Shown: positions 63,804 to 64,000 of the stretch, piece by piece | Layout of the letters: each line of letters opens with the position of its first letter | How positions within the stretch are numbered: the first letter of the stretch is position 1 | NCBI GenBank assembly: GCA_039804245.1 | Contig: JBDLWO010000210.1 | Span: 1 to 64,000, forward strand | From: M3007 sp039804245 | GTDB lineage: Bacteria; Bacteroidota; Bacteroidia; Chitinophagales; Saprospiraceae | DNA length: 64,000 nt | Direction: 5' to 3' | The notes under the pieces: generated by a model | Told to the model about the DNA's origin: nothing | Databases searched by the model: none | Seen by the model: only the letters and a program-made list of their open reading frames with translations | Program-made: the position numbers and the translations under genes

Positions 63804-64000
63804 TTACAGACGTTCGATAACCAGTGCCGAAGCGCCACCCCCTCCATTGCAGATGGCTGCCAGGCCGTATTTCCCGTCTTTTTGTTGCAGTACGTTACAA
63901 AGTGTGGTTACTATGCGCGCGCCGGAAGCTCCGAGCGGGTGCCCGAGAGAAACGGCGCCGCCAAAAATGTTATTTTTTTCGTGATTTACTTCCAGTATTT
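63804..64000 (-). CDS. Acetyl-CoA C-acetyltransferase, C-terminal part only
   Basis: The last 64 codons of a thiolase lie at the right edge, read on the minus strand: GGAVSLGHPLGASGAR (catalytic His loop) and LAAICNGGGGASALVIERL (catalytic Cys in ICNGGG). This is the biosynthetic-type C-terminal signature, different from the first thiolase. It is 7 bases upstream of purD. Confidence 0.92.
   Translation of the reverse strand, partial: ILEVNHEKNNIFGGAVSLGHPLGASGARIVTTLCNVLQQKDGKYGLAAICNGGGGASALVIERL

Overview
The window comes from a Bacteroidota chromosome, most likely a free-living, gliding or surface-living member of a Saprospiria/Chitinophagia-like lineage (the lineage is inference). Direct support: about two dozen upstream regions carry the Bacteroidota -7 promoter box TAnnTTTG; there is a gldG gliding gene, a type IX secretion C-terminal sorting domain, TonB-dependent receptors, a DUF4293 membrane protein and a DUF3276 (PUR-alpha-like) protein. 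Base composition is close to 50% GC throughout. I see no rRNA, tRNA, CRISPR, insertion sequence or prophage. This is a core-genome segment rather than an island.

Layout, left to right. 0-8 kb: partial ileS (minus), a Fur-family regulator, an AAA-ATPase-like/PD-(D/E)XK protein broken by one stop codon, a candidate small RNA with its own promoter and terminator, then yqgE-fabD and a small unknown gene. 8-18.5 kb: ilvE, a haem-type TonB receptor with a small Cys/His-tailed partner, an unknown 223-residue protein, sucB, an SdiA-regulated-like lipoprotein, a HAD phosphatase, an orphan OmpR-type response regulator, an apparently exported pirin and a TetR regulator. 18.5-28 kb: an SPFH lipoprotein, a T9SS-exported protein, an esterase, a MarR regulator, ubiB-like kinase, prfA, a bile-acid-type symporter and ligA. 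28-39 kb: a YceI-porin-YceI-membrane protein cluster, a cyclase, a second BASS symporter, a dipeptidyl-peptidase IV, a second TonB receptor and an osmC-thioredoxin pair. 39-51 kb: alaS with DUF4293, a Crp regulator, and a tightly packed run thiolase-MFS-trehalase-gldG-monooxygenase. 49.5-64 kb: an ABC exporter half, an aspS-pssA-purS-rsmI operon, a long non-coding region with DnaA-box-like sequences, ctaA, a hydrolase, an amidohydrolase, a DUF3276 protein, a mitochondrial-type citrate synthase, scpA-purD and a partial thiolase.

The most interesting observations are: (1) a candidate chromosomal replication origin at about 55.2-55.65 kb, where two perfect DnaA boxes and several near matches lie in an 870-bp gap and gene orientation switches from about 38 minus/10 plus on the left to plus for the next five genes; (2) an isoleucyl-tRNA synthetase whose HIGH motif reads GIHH, the swapped form linked to mupirocin hyper-resistance; (3) a free-standing small RNA candidate at 5.8-5.93 kb; (4) three promoters sharing a GCAnnTTTGTAC variant; (5) dense repeat and palindrome arrays in two divergent control regions (18.5 and 31.5-31.6 kb). 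Starts were chosen from ATG/GTG codons just downstream of the promoter boxes where these were visible; Shine-Dalgarno sites are not informative in this phylum.
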